DNA from: Solirubrobacterales bacterium
GTDB lineage: Bacteria > Actinomycetota > Thermoleophilia > Solirubrobacterales > Solirubrobacteraceae
Direction: 5' to 3'
Assembly: GCA_003157595.1 (NCBI GenBank)
Contig: PMKB01000035.1
Span: 1,011-13,404, forward strand
DNA length: 12,394 nucleotides
Every line of letters begins with the position of its first letter. Position 1 is the first letter of the stretch. The notes beneath the pieces were generated by a model. It did not search any database. It was given only the letters and a program-made list of their open reading frames with translations, and was not told the origin of the DNA. Below, piece after piece: positions 1 to 6,494 of this stretch. The position numbers were made by a program, and so were the translations under genes.

Positions 1-503
1 CGCTGGCGCATGCCGCCGGAGAACTCGTGCGGATACTGATCGACCCGCCTGCGCGGGTCGGGGATCCCCACCAGCTCGAGCAGCTCGGTCGCGTGAGCGC
101 GGGCGGCGGAGCGCGTGATCGAGCGGTGGATGCGCATCGCCTCAACGATCTGCGCGCCGACACGGAACTGGGGGTGAAGCGAGGACAGCGGGTCCTGGAA
201 GATCATCGCGATCTCGTTGCCACGGATGTGTCGCAGCTCGCTGGTCGGCACCGTCAGCAGGTCGCGACCGTCGAACATGATCCGCCCGGACACGTTCGCC
301 CCCTGGGTGACGGTCAGGCCGATCAGGGTCAGCGCCGCGACCGTCTTGCCCGAGCCCGACTCGCCGACGATGCCGATCGCGCCGGCCCGCTCGACGCTGT
401 AGGAGATGCCGTCGACGGCGTGCACGATCCCGTCGGCGGTCGGGAACTCGACCGACAGGTTCTCGACCGAGAGCAGCGGCTCCGATACCTGCGCGGCGCT
501 CAT
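1..503 (-). CDS. Peptide/oligopeptide ABC transporter ATPase, DppD/OppD type (partial, 3' end outside window)
   Basis: Reading the minus strand from the ATG at 503-501 gives 167 codons that run off the window edge. The fragment is the N-terminal part of an ABC ATPase: Walker A GESGSGKT, a Q-loop in FQDPLSSLHP, and the signature FSGGMRQR just before the edge. The FQDPLSSLHP form and the overall layout are typical of the DppD/OppD subfamily, which powers uptake of di- and oligopeptides or related solutes from the cytoplasmic face of the permease. Walker B, the H-loop and the C-terminal oligopeptide-transporter extension lie outside. The start codon overlaps the permease stop as ATGA (503-500), so translation is probably coupled. 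A second ATPase (DppF/OppF) would be expected further along. The substrate cannot be read from this sequence. Confidence 0.93.
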   Translation of the reverse strand, partial: MSAAQVSEPLLSVENLSVEFPTADGIVHAVDGISYSVERAGAIGIVGESGSGKTVAALTLIGLTVTQGANVSGRIMFDGRDLLTVPTSELRHIRGNEIAMIFQDPLSSLHPQFRVGAQIVEAMRIHRSITRSAARAHATELLELVGIPDPRRRVDQYPHEFSGGMRQ

Positions 504-1462
504 TCGTAGCGCACGCGCGGGTCGAGGAAGGCGTAGGCGATGTCCACGATGATGTTGGCGATGATGATGAAGATCGAGGCGATCAGGACCGTCCCCTGGA
601 CGATCGTGACGTCGCCGTGGCCGATCGCGTCGATGTTCAGGCGCCCGATGCCCGGGATGTCGAACACGCCCTCGGTCAGGATCGCCCCACCCAGCAGGCT
701 CGCGATGTCGAGGCCGAGCACGGTCACAAGTGGCGTGATCGCCGAGCGCATCCCGTGCTTGAGGACCACCCTTCGCTCCGACAGCCCCTTTGCGCGCGCG
801 GTGCGGATGTAGTCCTCGCCCATCACCTGCAGCAGGCTGCCGCGCACCAGGCGCGCATAGATCGCCGTCGAGGTTGCGGAGAGCACCATCCAGGGCAGGA
901 GCAGCGACTCGAACCAGCGGACGGGGCTGACCGTGAGGCCGACATAGCTGCCGGAGCCGGGAAAGATGTGAAACTGCCCGATGTCGGTGGCGAAGAGATA
1001 GAGCGCAATCAGGCCGAGCCAGAACACGGGGGCCGAGACGAACTCCAGCGCGGTGCCCATCGCGACGCGGTCGAGCAGGGTGCGGCGCTTGATCGCCGAG
1101 ATGATCCCGACCGGCACCCCGACCACGACCCACAGGAACGCAGCGCCGACCGTCAGCGACAGCGTGGCCGGCAGCCGGTTGGCGATCAGGCCCCCGACCG
1201 GATCGTTGTAGTAGTAGGAGTAGCCGAAGTTGCCGTGGAAGACGATGTTCTTGACGTAGTTCCAGAACTGCACATAGATCGGATGGTTCAGCCCGAGGTC
1301 CTTGCTGATCTCGGCGATCACCTTGGGGGACCCGTTCTTGCCTGCGCGAAGCACCGCCGGGTTGACGGACGGAAGCAGGTAGAAGATCAGGAACGTGACC
1401 GCGATGACCAGCACCAACAGCAGCAGCCCCCAGAGCAGGCGGCGGACGATGAAGCCAGTCAT
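500..1462 (-). CDS. Peptide/oligopeptide ABC transporter permease, DppB/OppB type
   Basis: This 320-residue inner-membrane permease has the DppB layout: an N-terminal helix (about residues 9-30), an extracytoplasmic region of about 70 residues containing the usual LGL-(N)-x-P-(I/V)-x-x-Q-(F/Y) element, and then five more hydrophobic segments. The EAA-type loop that docks on the ATPase is at about 218-240 (YIRTARAKGLSERRV...). The C-terminus LDPRVRYE is typical of the family, and length matches the usual 310-340. It forms the translocation pore together with the DppC-type permease encoded at 3364-4335. It starts 71 bp after the binding-protein stop, behind a strong hairpin, and overlaps the ATPase start by 4 bp. 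The region upstream of the ATG has no strong Shine-Dalgarno sequence. Family assignment is firm, but substrate (peptide, nickel, sugar oligomer) is not determined. Confidence 0.95.
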   Translation of the reverse strand: MTGFIVRRLLWGLLLLVLVIAVTFLIFYLLPSVNPAVLRAGKNGSPKVIAEISKDLGLNHPIYVQFWNYVKNIVFHGNFGYSYYYNDPVGGLIANRLPATLSLTVGAAFLWVVVGVPVGIISAIKRRTLLDRVAMGTALEFVSAPVFWLGLIALYLFATDIGQFHIFPGSGSYVGLTVSPVRWFESLLLPWMVLSATSTAIYARLVRGSLLQVMGEDYIRTARAKGLSERRVVLKHGMRSAITPLVTVLGLDIASLLGGAILTEGVFDIPGIGRLNIDAIGHGDVTIVQGTVLIASIFIIIANIIVDIAYAFLDPRVRYE

Positions 1463-1478
1463 CAGCGGCAGCCCGTCG

Positions 1479-1506
1479 CCCGGGGCGCCGCGAACGGCGC
1501 CCCGGG
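1479..1506 (-). promoter_or_regulatory. Intercistronic 12-bp perfect GC hairpin between binding protein and permease B
   Basis: Arms 1479-1490 and 1495-1506 are perfectly complementary (12 of 12 pairs, 11 of them G-C rich in the sense that the arms contain no A or T) around a 4-nt loop, which reads TTCG in the transcript direction. No T-run follows, so it is not a canonical intrinsic terminator. Its place after the binding-protein gene suggests an RNA 3'-end stabiliser or partial attenuator giving more binding protein than permease. That role is inferred from other ABC importer operons. Confidence 0.7.
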
Positions 1507-1532
1507 GTAACGACGGTCAGATGATCGGTGGA

Positions 1533-3332
1533 TCACGGAGTGTTCAGTGACGTGAACGCGTAGTCCCACGAGCCTGTGTTCCACAGGTCGTTGATCCCGC
1601 GAACGTTCGCTGATTCGATGCTTGGCTGCTTGTCGAATATGTACGGAATCGCGACGGCGTCGTTGACCAGCAGGTCGTCGACCTTCGCCCACGCGTTGGC
1701 GCGCGGGGTGGCACCGACGGTGTTGGACGCGGTGACCATCGCGGCGTTGATCTGCGGGTTGTTGACCTGACCCCAGTTGGAGTTGTTGGTCGGGACGATC
1801 GTCGGCCCGTAGAACGGGACGTAGAGGATCGTCGCCGGGTCCGCGAAGTCGCGAATCCAGCCGACCGTCGAGCATGCGTCGACCTCCGCCTTCGGCACGC
1901 CGCAGTACTTCGCGTACATCACCGACTGGTCGACCGACACGATCTTCGACGGGATGCCGAGCTCGGTGAACGCGTCCTTCACGATCGCCGATGTCTCCGG
2001 GCCGTTGCTGTTGTCGGCGCCGACGATCGAGACGGTGTCGCTCCCGGTGTACTTGCCGGACGAGAAGCCGGCCTTCTTCATGTACGTCTGGGCGACAGCG
2101 AGGTTGCCGGACGGATACTCGTTCCACGCGTACTTCGGCCCCGCGTCACCGCCGGACTGCGTATAGCCGGCCGAGCCAGGGGTGATGAAGTGCGTGGCGA
2201 CCGACCCGACGATCGTCCCGCCCGCGACCTTGACCATCGCCGTGCGGTCAAGCGCCGCGTAAACGGCGCGGCGGATGTTGACGTTCGTGAACAGGCCATG
2301 GGCGTTGTTCAGCGAGACGTAGTGGTCGCCCGCGCCCGGAACGGCGACGAGCTGCTTGTAGTACTTGGTGTAGGCCAGCTCGACGTTCGAGTTGGTCGGC
2401 GTGTCGTTCTGCACGGAGTCGGAGCCCTTGAGGACCTGCAGGCCGATGACCTGTGCGGCGCCGCCGATGTTGATCTTGATCTCGTTCAGATAGGCCGGAG
2501 CCCAGTCGGTGGACGGGTTCCAGTTGGGGTTGCGCACCAGCGTCGCGGACTTGCCGGGCTGGTAGCCGAGGCCGAGGAACTTGCCGGCCGACGTCGACTG
2601 CAGCATGTAGGGGCCGGTGAAGACCTCGTAGCTCGTGCCGTACTGGGTGGGCTTGAGCTTGTCGTACTTTGCGGCGAAGGACTCAGGCACCGGCGCTGAG
2701 AGCGGCAGCGACAGCGCACCGATCAACAGGTCGGCCGTCGGAGCGGTCAGATGGAACACGATCGTCGTGGCGTTCGGCGTCAGGATGCCAGCGATCGGGC
2801 CGCCCGTCGCCTTCGCGGCGCCGACGATGTCGCCGAAGTACGGCTGGAAGTACGCGTTGCCGACGTTCGGGTTGGCGCCGCGCTCGATCGCGTAGGCGAC
2901 GTCAGACGACGTCACGTCACGGCTGACCGGCGGGCTGAACTTCACGTTCGGCTTGATGTGGATGGTGACGGTCTTGCCGCCGTTGGTGACCACCGGCTGG
3001 GCCGACGCGAGCAGCGGCGAAGCGACGGTGGTCTGGTTCGGCTTGTACGCGAACAGCGTCATCTGTGTCGCATACATGATCTGGTAGTCCAGATCGAAGT
3101 AAGCCTCACCCGGGTCGAGGTGCTCAAAGTCCTCGCTGTCGAAAACGGTGAGCGTGCCACCCTTCTTACCGTTGTAGAGGTTCTCACCCGCGCCGGTCTG
3201 TGCCGGCTTCAGACCGGCACCATTTGCCAGCGTCGTCGAATTACTCGACGCGAAGGCAAACAGCGCCGCCGCGGCGGCGAAAAGCGCCACCACCGCCGCG
3301 AACGCGCGCCGTCGTATTGATGTGTTCATCAT
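1533..3332 (-). CDS. Extracellular solute-binding protein, family 5 (DppA/OppA type)
   Basis: This 599-residue protein is the binding subunit of the importer. Residues 1-30 form a Sec-type signal: a basic MNTSIRRR start and a long Ala/Phe/Leu/Val core ending near AFA. Family 5 landmarks follow: GGTLTVFDSEDFEHLDPG at 58-75, the KFSPPVSRDVTSSDVAYA element at about 131-148, a TGPYML element near 229, LVRNPNWNP near 265, and a C-terminal WIRDFADPATILY segment. There is no lipobox cysteine; the only visible cysteines are far downstream (CGVPKAEVDAC). Two ATG codons stand in tandem (3332 and 3329). GGGAG ends 1 nt before the first and 4 nt before the second, so the second may be the true start. The gene sits between the two permease genes, 31 bp after permease C. 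Confidence 0.93.
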   Translation of the reverse strand: MMNTSIRRRAFAAVVALFAAAAALFAFASSNSTTLANGAGLKPAQTGAGENLYNGKKGGTLTVFDSEDFEHLDPGEAYFDLDYQIMYATQMTLFAYKPNQTTVASPLLASAQPVVTNGGKTVTIHIKPNVKFSPPVSRDVTSSDVAYAIERGANPNVGNAYFQPYFGDIVGAAKATGGPIAGILTPNATTIVFHLTAPTADLLIGALSLPLSAPVPESFAAKYDKLKPTQYGTSYEVFTGPYMLQSTSAGKFLGLGYQPGKSATLVRNPNWNPSTDWAPAYLNEIKINIGGAAQVIGLQVLKGSDSVQNDTPTNSNVELAYTKYYKQLVAVPGAGDHYVSLNNAHGLFTNVNIRRAVYAALDRTAMVKVAGGTIVGSVATHFITPGSAGYTQSGGDAGPKYAWNEYPSGNLAVAQTYMKKAGFSSGKYTGSDTVSIVGADNSNGPETSAIVKDAFTELGIPSKIVSVDQSVMYAKYCGVPKAEVDACSTVGWIRDFADPATILYVPFYGPTIVPTNNSNWGQVNNPQINAAMVTASNTVGATPRANAWAKVDDLLVNDAVAIPYIFDKQPSIESANVRGINDLWNTGSWDYAFTSLNTP

Positions 3333-3335
3333 GCT

Positions 3336-3347
3336 CCCATCGATGGG
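3336..3347. promoter_or_regulatory. 12-bp perfect palindrome overlapping the binding-protein Shine-Dalgarno
   Basis: CCCATCGATGGG is a perfect palindrome lying in the 31-bp gap between permease C and the binding-protein gene. Its minus-strand GGG forms the beginning of the GGGAG ribosome-binding site. It could be an operator or part of a weak RNA hairpin masking the ribosome-binding site. It may also be chance, since nothing else supports regulation here. Confidence 0.3.
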
Positions 3348-3363
3348 TTGGTTACGTTGATAA

Positions 3364-4335
3364 TCAGTCAGCCTTGGGGTTGAGCGCGTCCTGCAGCCCG
3401 TCGCCGAGCAGGTTGAACGCGAGCACGGTCAAGAGCAGCGCGGCGCCGGGAAAGACCATCCACCACCACGCGATGTTGAAGATCGGCGTCGCCTGGGCGA
3501 TCATCTGGCCCCAGCTGGCGGTCGGGAACTGCACGCCGACGCCGAGATAGGAGAGCGCCGCCTCGAACAGGATGTTCACCGGGATCAGCAGGCTCGCGTA
3601 GACGATCACGGGCGCCGCGAGGTTCGGCAGGATCTCGCGGAACATGATCCGCGCATCCGAGGCGCCGAGCGAACGGGCCGCTTCGACGAACTCCTTCTCG
3701 CGCAGCGACAGCACGAGGCCGCGCACGATGCGTGCGATGTAGGTCCAGCCAAAGATCACCACCACGGCGATGATCACCGGGACGCCGGGCTGGATCGTGC
3801 CGCCGAGGCATCCGTTGAGCGCGCAGGCGGAGGCGAGGCCGATGCCGAACAGCAGCGTGGGAAAGCACAGCACGAGGTCGGTGAGGCGGGAGAGCACGGT
3901 GTCGACCCAGCCGCGGTAGAAGCCTGCGAGCAGTCCGACCACCACGCCGATCACGGTCGCGATCGCGGTGCCGATGACGCCGACCTCGAGCGACACGCGC
4001 GCGCCGTAGATCACGCGCGAGGCGACGTCCTCGCCGAGGCCGTCGACGCCGAAAGGATGCGCGCCGTTGGGGCCGAGCGGCTGGCCGAAGGCATTGGTCA
4101 GGTTGAGGTTCTGGACGTAGGGACCCGGAAGTCCGAGGATGCTCACGACCAGCGGCGCCGCGACCGCGATCGTGACCAGGAAGACGATGAAGATCAGCGA
4201 GGCGACGGCGACGCGATCCTGGCGGAAGCGCCGCCAGAAAAGCGCAGTCGGCGAGCGCGCAACGATATCCCCGGTGTCCTCACCGGCGATTCCGAGCGAT
4301 ACCTCCGGACCGACTAGCGAGGCCTGCGCGCTCAT
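3364..4335 (-). CDS. Peptide/oligopeptide ABC transporter permease, DppC/OppC type
   Basis: This 323-residue inner-membrane permease is of the DppC type. It has a cytoplasmic N-terminus of about 40 residues with the FWRRFRQDRVAVASL entry into the first helix (about 41-65). The family-typical HPFGVDGLGEDVASRVIYGARVS block is cut here into HPFGVDGLGEDVASR at 93-107, followed by further helices. The EAA loop contacting the ATPase is at about 218-237 (FVEAARSLGASDARIMFREI), and the protein ends LGDGLQDALNPK as usual. An extracytoplasmic loop carries two cysteines in ACALNGCLGG (about 170-179), which could form a disulfide. It is the first visible gene of the operon, so the promoter should lie in 4336-4580. 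No clear Shine-Dalgarno precedes the ATG at 4335, and the start is supported mainly by length. Confidence 0.94.
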   Translation of the reverse strand: MSAQASLVGPEVSLGIAGEDTGDIVARSPTALFWRRFRQDRVAVASLIFIVFLVTIAVAAPLVVSILGLPGPYVQNLNLTNAFGQPLGPNGAHPFGVDGLGEDVASRVIYGARVSLEVGVIGTAIATVIGVVVGLLAGFYRGWVDTVLSRLTDLVLCFPTLLFGIGLASACALNGCLGGTIQPGVPVIIAVVVIFGWTYIARIVRGLVLSLREKEFVEAARSLGASDARIMFREILPNLAAPVIVYASLLIPVNILFEAALSYLGVGVQFPTASWGQMIAQATPIFNIAWWWMVFPGAALLLTVLAFNLLGDGLQDALNPKAD

Positions 4336-4580
4336 CTACTCGACGCTCGGTTGGCGACACAGTCGGCTTTTCCTGCCTCGCGCACCGATATCCGCGGGTT
4401 CGTTCTCTCTCGCAAACTATTTCTCTTGCTTTGACCGCTTGGAAGTGCCTCCCCAGGCCCGTTGAGCCTAGCGCGTGGCGGCCGCCTGCGCGCCGTTCGC
4501 AGCGCCCGCGCGCGGCGCCGCGCACGTTTCGCCGCCGCTTCGGGCGCGATACTCGCCGCGCCAATCGAAAGGAGCAGACC
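4336..4580. promoter_or_regulatory. Divergent intergenic region between importer operon and DUF1003 gene
   Basis: This 245-bp stretch must hold promoters for both flanking units. On the plus strand GATACT (4548-4553) is a plausible -10 box about 30 bp before the GTG at 4581. It lies in the loop of a 6-bp inverted repeat (4543-4548 / 4557-4562). On the minus strand a weak TTGCGA-17-GATATC pair around 4387-4415 could serve the operon. A 10-bp palindrome GGCGGCCGCC occupies 4477-4486. The part nearest the operon, about 4385-4440, is noticeably less GC-rich than the rest. I see no gene here. Confidence 0.4.
4568..4574 (+). promoter_or_regulatory. Ribosome-binding site that sets the DUF1003 start at GTG 4581
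   Basis: AAAGGAG is followed by a 6-nt spacer and then GTG at 4581. This is the best Shine-Dalgarno match in the window, and it decides against the upstream in-frame ATG at 4431, whose extra 50 residues are Arg/Pro-rich and unlike the family. Confidence 0.85.
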
Positions 4581-5117
4581 GTGGAGAGCAGCGGCGCGAA
4601 CACCACGCCCGATCCGATGCGCCACCACAAGCATTACGTGCACGGGAGCAAGAACTCCTCGCCCTACGCCGGCGGCTCGAGCTTCATGGAGCGTGTCGCC
4701 GAGGGCGTCGCGAGCGGCATGGGGACGGTGGCGTTCGTCGTCATCGGCTCGGCGATCATCATCGGCTGGGTGCTGATCAACGGGGCGATCCCGTACTTCG
4801 AGAATACGTTCACGCACCTCACGCACGGCGGCCAGTTCGACAAAGAGCCATGGATCCTCTTGAACCTGATCTTCTCCGGCGTGGCGTTCTACACCGGGGC
4901 GCTGGTGATCATCGCCCAGAAGGCGCAGACCCGCACCGACAAGGCCAACGAGGAGGCATCCGCGCGCCATCGTGACGAGCTGTCCAACAGCCAGACCGCC
5001 CTGCTCCAGCAGAACACCGATCTGACCAAGCAGATCCATGACATCGCCGCGCAGCTGAAGACGCTGACCGAGCAGGTCCACGCCACGATCTGCACGAAGG
5101 GCGGCGCGCGCGCCTGA
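4581..5117 (+). CDS. DUF1003 family membrane protein
   Basis: With the GTG start the product is 178 residues. A hydrophilic, His-containing N-terminus (HHKHYVH) leads into a membrane helix at about 47-70. The family-typical FDKEPWILLNLIFSGVAFY follows at 86-104, entering the second helix (91-112) and continuing into IIAQKAQTR, which matches the DUF1003 core (F-D-x-x-P-(W/F)-x-L-L-N-L, then a short polar exit). Residues about 113-168 are polar, rich in Gln, Glu, Lys and Leu, and look like a cytoplasmic coiled coil. The biochemical role of DUF1003 is not established. It stands alone, divergent from the importer operon and convergent with the next gene, with which it shares a terminator-like hairpin. 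Confidence 0.88.
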   Translation: MESSGANTTPDPMRHHKHYVHGSKNSSPYAGGSSFMERVAEGVASGMGTVAFVVIGSAIIIGWVLINGAIPYFENTFTHLTHGGQFDKEPWILLNLIFSGVAFYTGALVIIAQKAQTRTDKANEEASARHRDELSNSQTALLQQNTDLTKQIHDIAAQLKTLTEQVHATICTKGGARA

Positions 5118-5133
5118 TGCTCAGCCGCGCGCG
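5105..5133. terminator. Bidirectional hairpin containing both stop codons of a convergent gene pair
   Basis: Arms 5105-5117 and 5121-5133 pair at 12 of 13 positions (one C-C mismatch at 5113/5125) around a 3-nt loop TGC. The plus-strand TGA (5115-5117) pairs exactly with TCA (5121-5123), the minus-strand stop. The stem is nearly all G-C with no adjoining T-run, so it would act as a strong GC hairpin in both transcripts. Confidence 0.6.
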
Positions 5134-5564
5134 GCCTTGCGCGCCATGCGCGCGCGGACGCTGAGCCAGATCGTCAGGCCGAAGACCACCATCGCGAGCG
5201 GGACGTGGATCGCGAGCAGGCCGTTGTCGTTGTCGTCGGTGATCGCATGGCCGATTGCGGTCTGCACGATCACGAGCACCGCGAGCGCAACCGCGCCGAT
5301 CACCAGCGCGCGGGCGCTGTGGCGCAGCGCCACGACGGCGTAGATCGCGGTGATCACCGCGAGCGCGACCGTGACGTCGGCGTTGGCGTTGTGCGCGCTC
5401 AGCCAGCCGCTTGAGCTGTTGGGGGCGATCTCCGCGCCGGCGAAGACCGCCTGCAGCAAGATCGCCAGCGCCGTCAGCCCGGTCAGCGCCGCGAAGACCG
5501 GCCCCGAGCGAGCGAGCGGCCCACCGTCGGGGGAAGCGGGCTGCATCGTGGTCTGTTCGCTCAC
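5121..5564 (-). CDS. Small four-helix membrane protein, DUF6220-like
   Basis: From the GTG at 5564 the product is 147 residues with four hydrophobic segments at about 23-43, 62-80, 85-104 and 115-137, and a basic C-terminal tail (RARMARKAARG). Four histidines sit near helix ends (H58, H81, H106, H120). The IGHAI...AIHVPLAMVVFGL pattern in helices 3-4 recalls DUF6220 proteins and the half-repeat of CtaA/COX15 haem-binding membrane proteins. That resemblance is from memory of the family pattern and haem binding is only an inference. An in-frame ATG at 5633 would add 23 Arg/Gly-rich residues and is less likely. The GTG is favoured because a -10-like TAGAGT lies 7 nt before it, as in leaderless genes. 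The alternative internal ATG is at 5546. It converges on the DUF1003 gene with stops 3 bp apart. Confidence 0.72.
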   Translation of the reverse strand: MSEQTTMQPASPDGGPLARSGPVFAALTGLTALAILLQAVFAGAEIAPNSSSGWLSAHNANADVTVALAVITAIYAVVALRHSARALVIGAVALAVLVIVQTAIGHAITDDNDNGLLAIHVPLAMVVFGLTIWLSVRARMARKAARG

Positions 5565-5571
5565 GGCTGCG

Positions 5572-5577
5572 ACTCTA
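5572..5577 (-). promoter_or_regulatory. Candidate -10 box for leaderless transcript of the four-helix protein
   Basis: Minus-strand TAGAGT fits TANNNT and ends 7 nt before the GTG at 5564, so transcription would begin at or next to the start codon. No Shine-Dalgarno is present in between, and no clear -35 box is visible. Confidence 0.45.
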
Positions 5578-5778
5578 TCCCGACTCGCTCCCGGACGGCG
5601 GCCGGCACGGCGCGCAGCGCCACAGGACCTCAAAGCCGTCGGCGCCCGAGCCGATCGCCCCGATCACACGAGCTCAAGACCGCCCGCGCCGGGGTCGATC
5701 GCTGCCTCAAGCCACCTCGGGGGCGCCCGACGATCCGGCCGGCCGGACATACTCCCCCCCACCTGCGGCTGCGGGCGA

Positions 5779-5806
5779 CGGTTGCGCGACTGTCGCCGCG
5801 CAACCG
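5779..5806. promoter_or_regulatory. Putative operator: 10-bp perfect inverted repeat upstream of the DUF4232 promoter
   Basis: CGGTTGCGCG (5779-5788) and CGCGCAACCG (5797-5806) are perfect inverted repeats with an 8-bp spacer. The right half ends 9 bp before the CATAAT -10 box, so the element covers the -35 region. That position suits a dimeric transcription factor acting as repressor or activator. The rest of the 302-bp gap between 5564 and 5867 shows no gene. Confidence 0.5.
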
Positions 5807-5815
5807 GTCAAGCGT

Positions 5816-5821
5816 CATAAT
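5816..5821 (+). promoter_or_regulatory. -10 box of the DUF4232 gene
   Basis: CATAAT matches the TATAAT consensus at 5 of 6 positions in an otherwise very GC-rich stretch, about 45 bp before the ATG. A start site near 5828 would give a leader of about 39 nt ending in AAAGGGG (5854-5860), 6 nt before the ATG at 5867. No good -35 box is visible at 16-18 bp, which would suit an activator-dependent promoter. Confidence 0.6.
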
Positions 5822-5866
5822 CGGTCCGGAGGGTCTTACCTCTCCCAGAACCCAAAGGGGCTCGCG

Positions 5867-6451
5867 ATGCGTCTACCCACACCTCATTCCAAGCGTCTGA
5901 TCGGCGCGAGCGCGATGGCCTGCGCAGGCCTGCTCGCGGCAGCCGTCTCGCTCGCCGTCACCACCTTCCCCGCGGCCGCGGCGACGGCCACCGCGCCCGC
6001 CTGCACGCCCTCCCAGCTCGTCGTCTGGCTGAACTCGACGGGCAGCGGCACCGCGGGCGCCACCTACTACGCGATCCAGTTCACCAACGTGTCCGCGCAG
6101 ACCTGCTCGATCATCGGCTACCCCGGGGTCTCGGGCCTCAGCCACAGCGGCGCGCTGCTCGGCACCGCGGCTTCGCGCAACAACGCGCACAAGACGTTCT
6201 CGATCACGCTCGCCGGCACCACGACATCCAACACACTGAGCAACACGGCGATCGCCGTGCTGAAGATCACCGACGTGGCGGCCTATTCGAAGGCCACCTG
6301 CGTGCCGGTGACCGCGTCGGGCCTGCGCGTCTACCCCCCGGGGCAGAAGGCCTCCTCAGTCATCCCGTTCCCGTTCCGCGCCTGTTCGAAGAGCGGACCG
6401 ACCTACCTGAGCGTCGAGTCGGTCGAGGGGGGCGTCGCCGCAGCCGGGTGA
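5867..6451 (+). CDS. Secreted DUF4232 domain protein
   Basis: The ATG at 5867 has a Shine-Dalgarno AAAGGGG at 6 nt, giving 194 residues. Residues 1-39 are a Sec signal: basic MRLPTPHSKR, a hydrophobic core, and cleavage likely after the AAAA stretch around 36-39. The rest is one DUF4232 domain: a first cysteine in ACTPSQL (C46), the YYAIQFTNVSAQTCSIIGYPGV element (C80), and C-terminal ATCVPV (C145) and RACSK (C173). The four mature cysteines would form two disulfides, presumably C46-C80 and C145-C173. The domain occurs in exported or lipid-anchored actinobacterial proteins and its function is unknown. There is no lipobox, so it should be released or loosely wall-associated. It appears to be a single-gene unit with its own promoter and a possible operator. 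Confidence 0.88.
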   Translation: MRLPTPHSKRLIGASAMACAGLLAAAVSLAVTTFPAAAATATAPACTPSQLVVWLNSTGSGTAGATYYAIQFTNVSAQTCSIIGYPGVSGLSHSGALLGTAASRNNAHKTFSITLAGTTTSNTLSNTAIAVLKITDVAAYSKATCVPVTASGLRVYPPGQKASSVIPFPFRACSKSGPTYLSVESVEGGVAAAG

Positions 6452-6494
6452 GCATGGCCGTCGTGGGCCGTCATGCCGTTGCGAGCGGGCCTTC

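Noticed and set aside
617..1510. Plus-strand open frame of 297 codons opposite permease B.
   Set aside because: Arg/Asp/Gln/His-rich shadow typical of high-GC antisense frames; the minus strand encodes an unmistakable permease.
4431..4580. Longer DUF1003 reading frame starting at ATG 4431.
   Set aside because: The extra 50 residues are Arg/Pro-rich and the AAAGGAG at 4568-4574 clearly points to GTG 4581.
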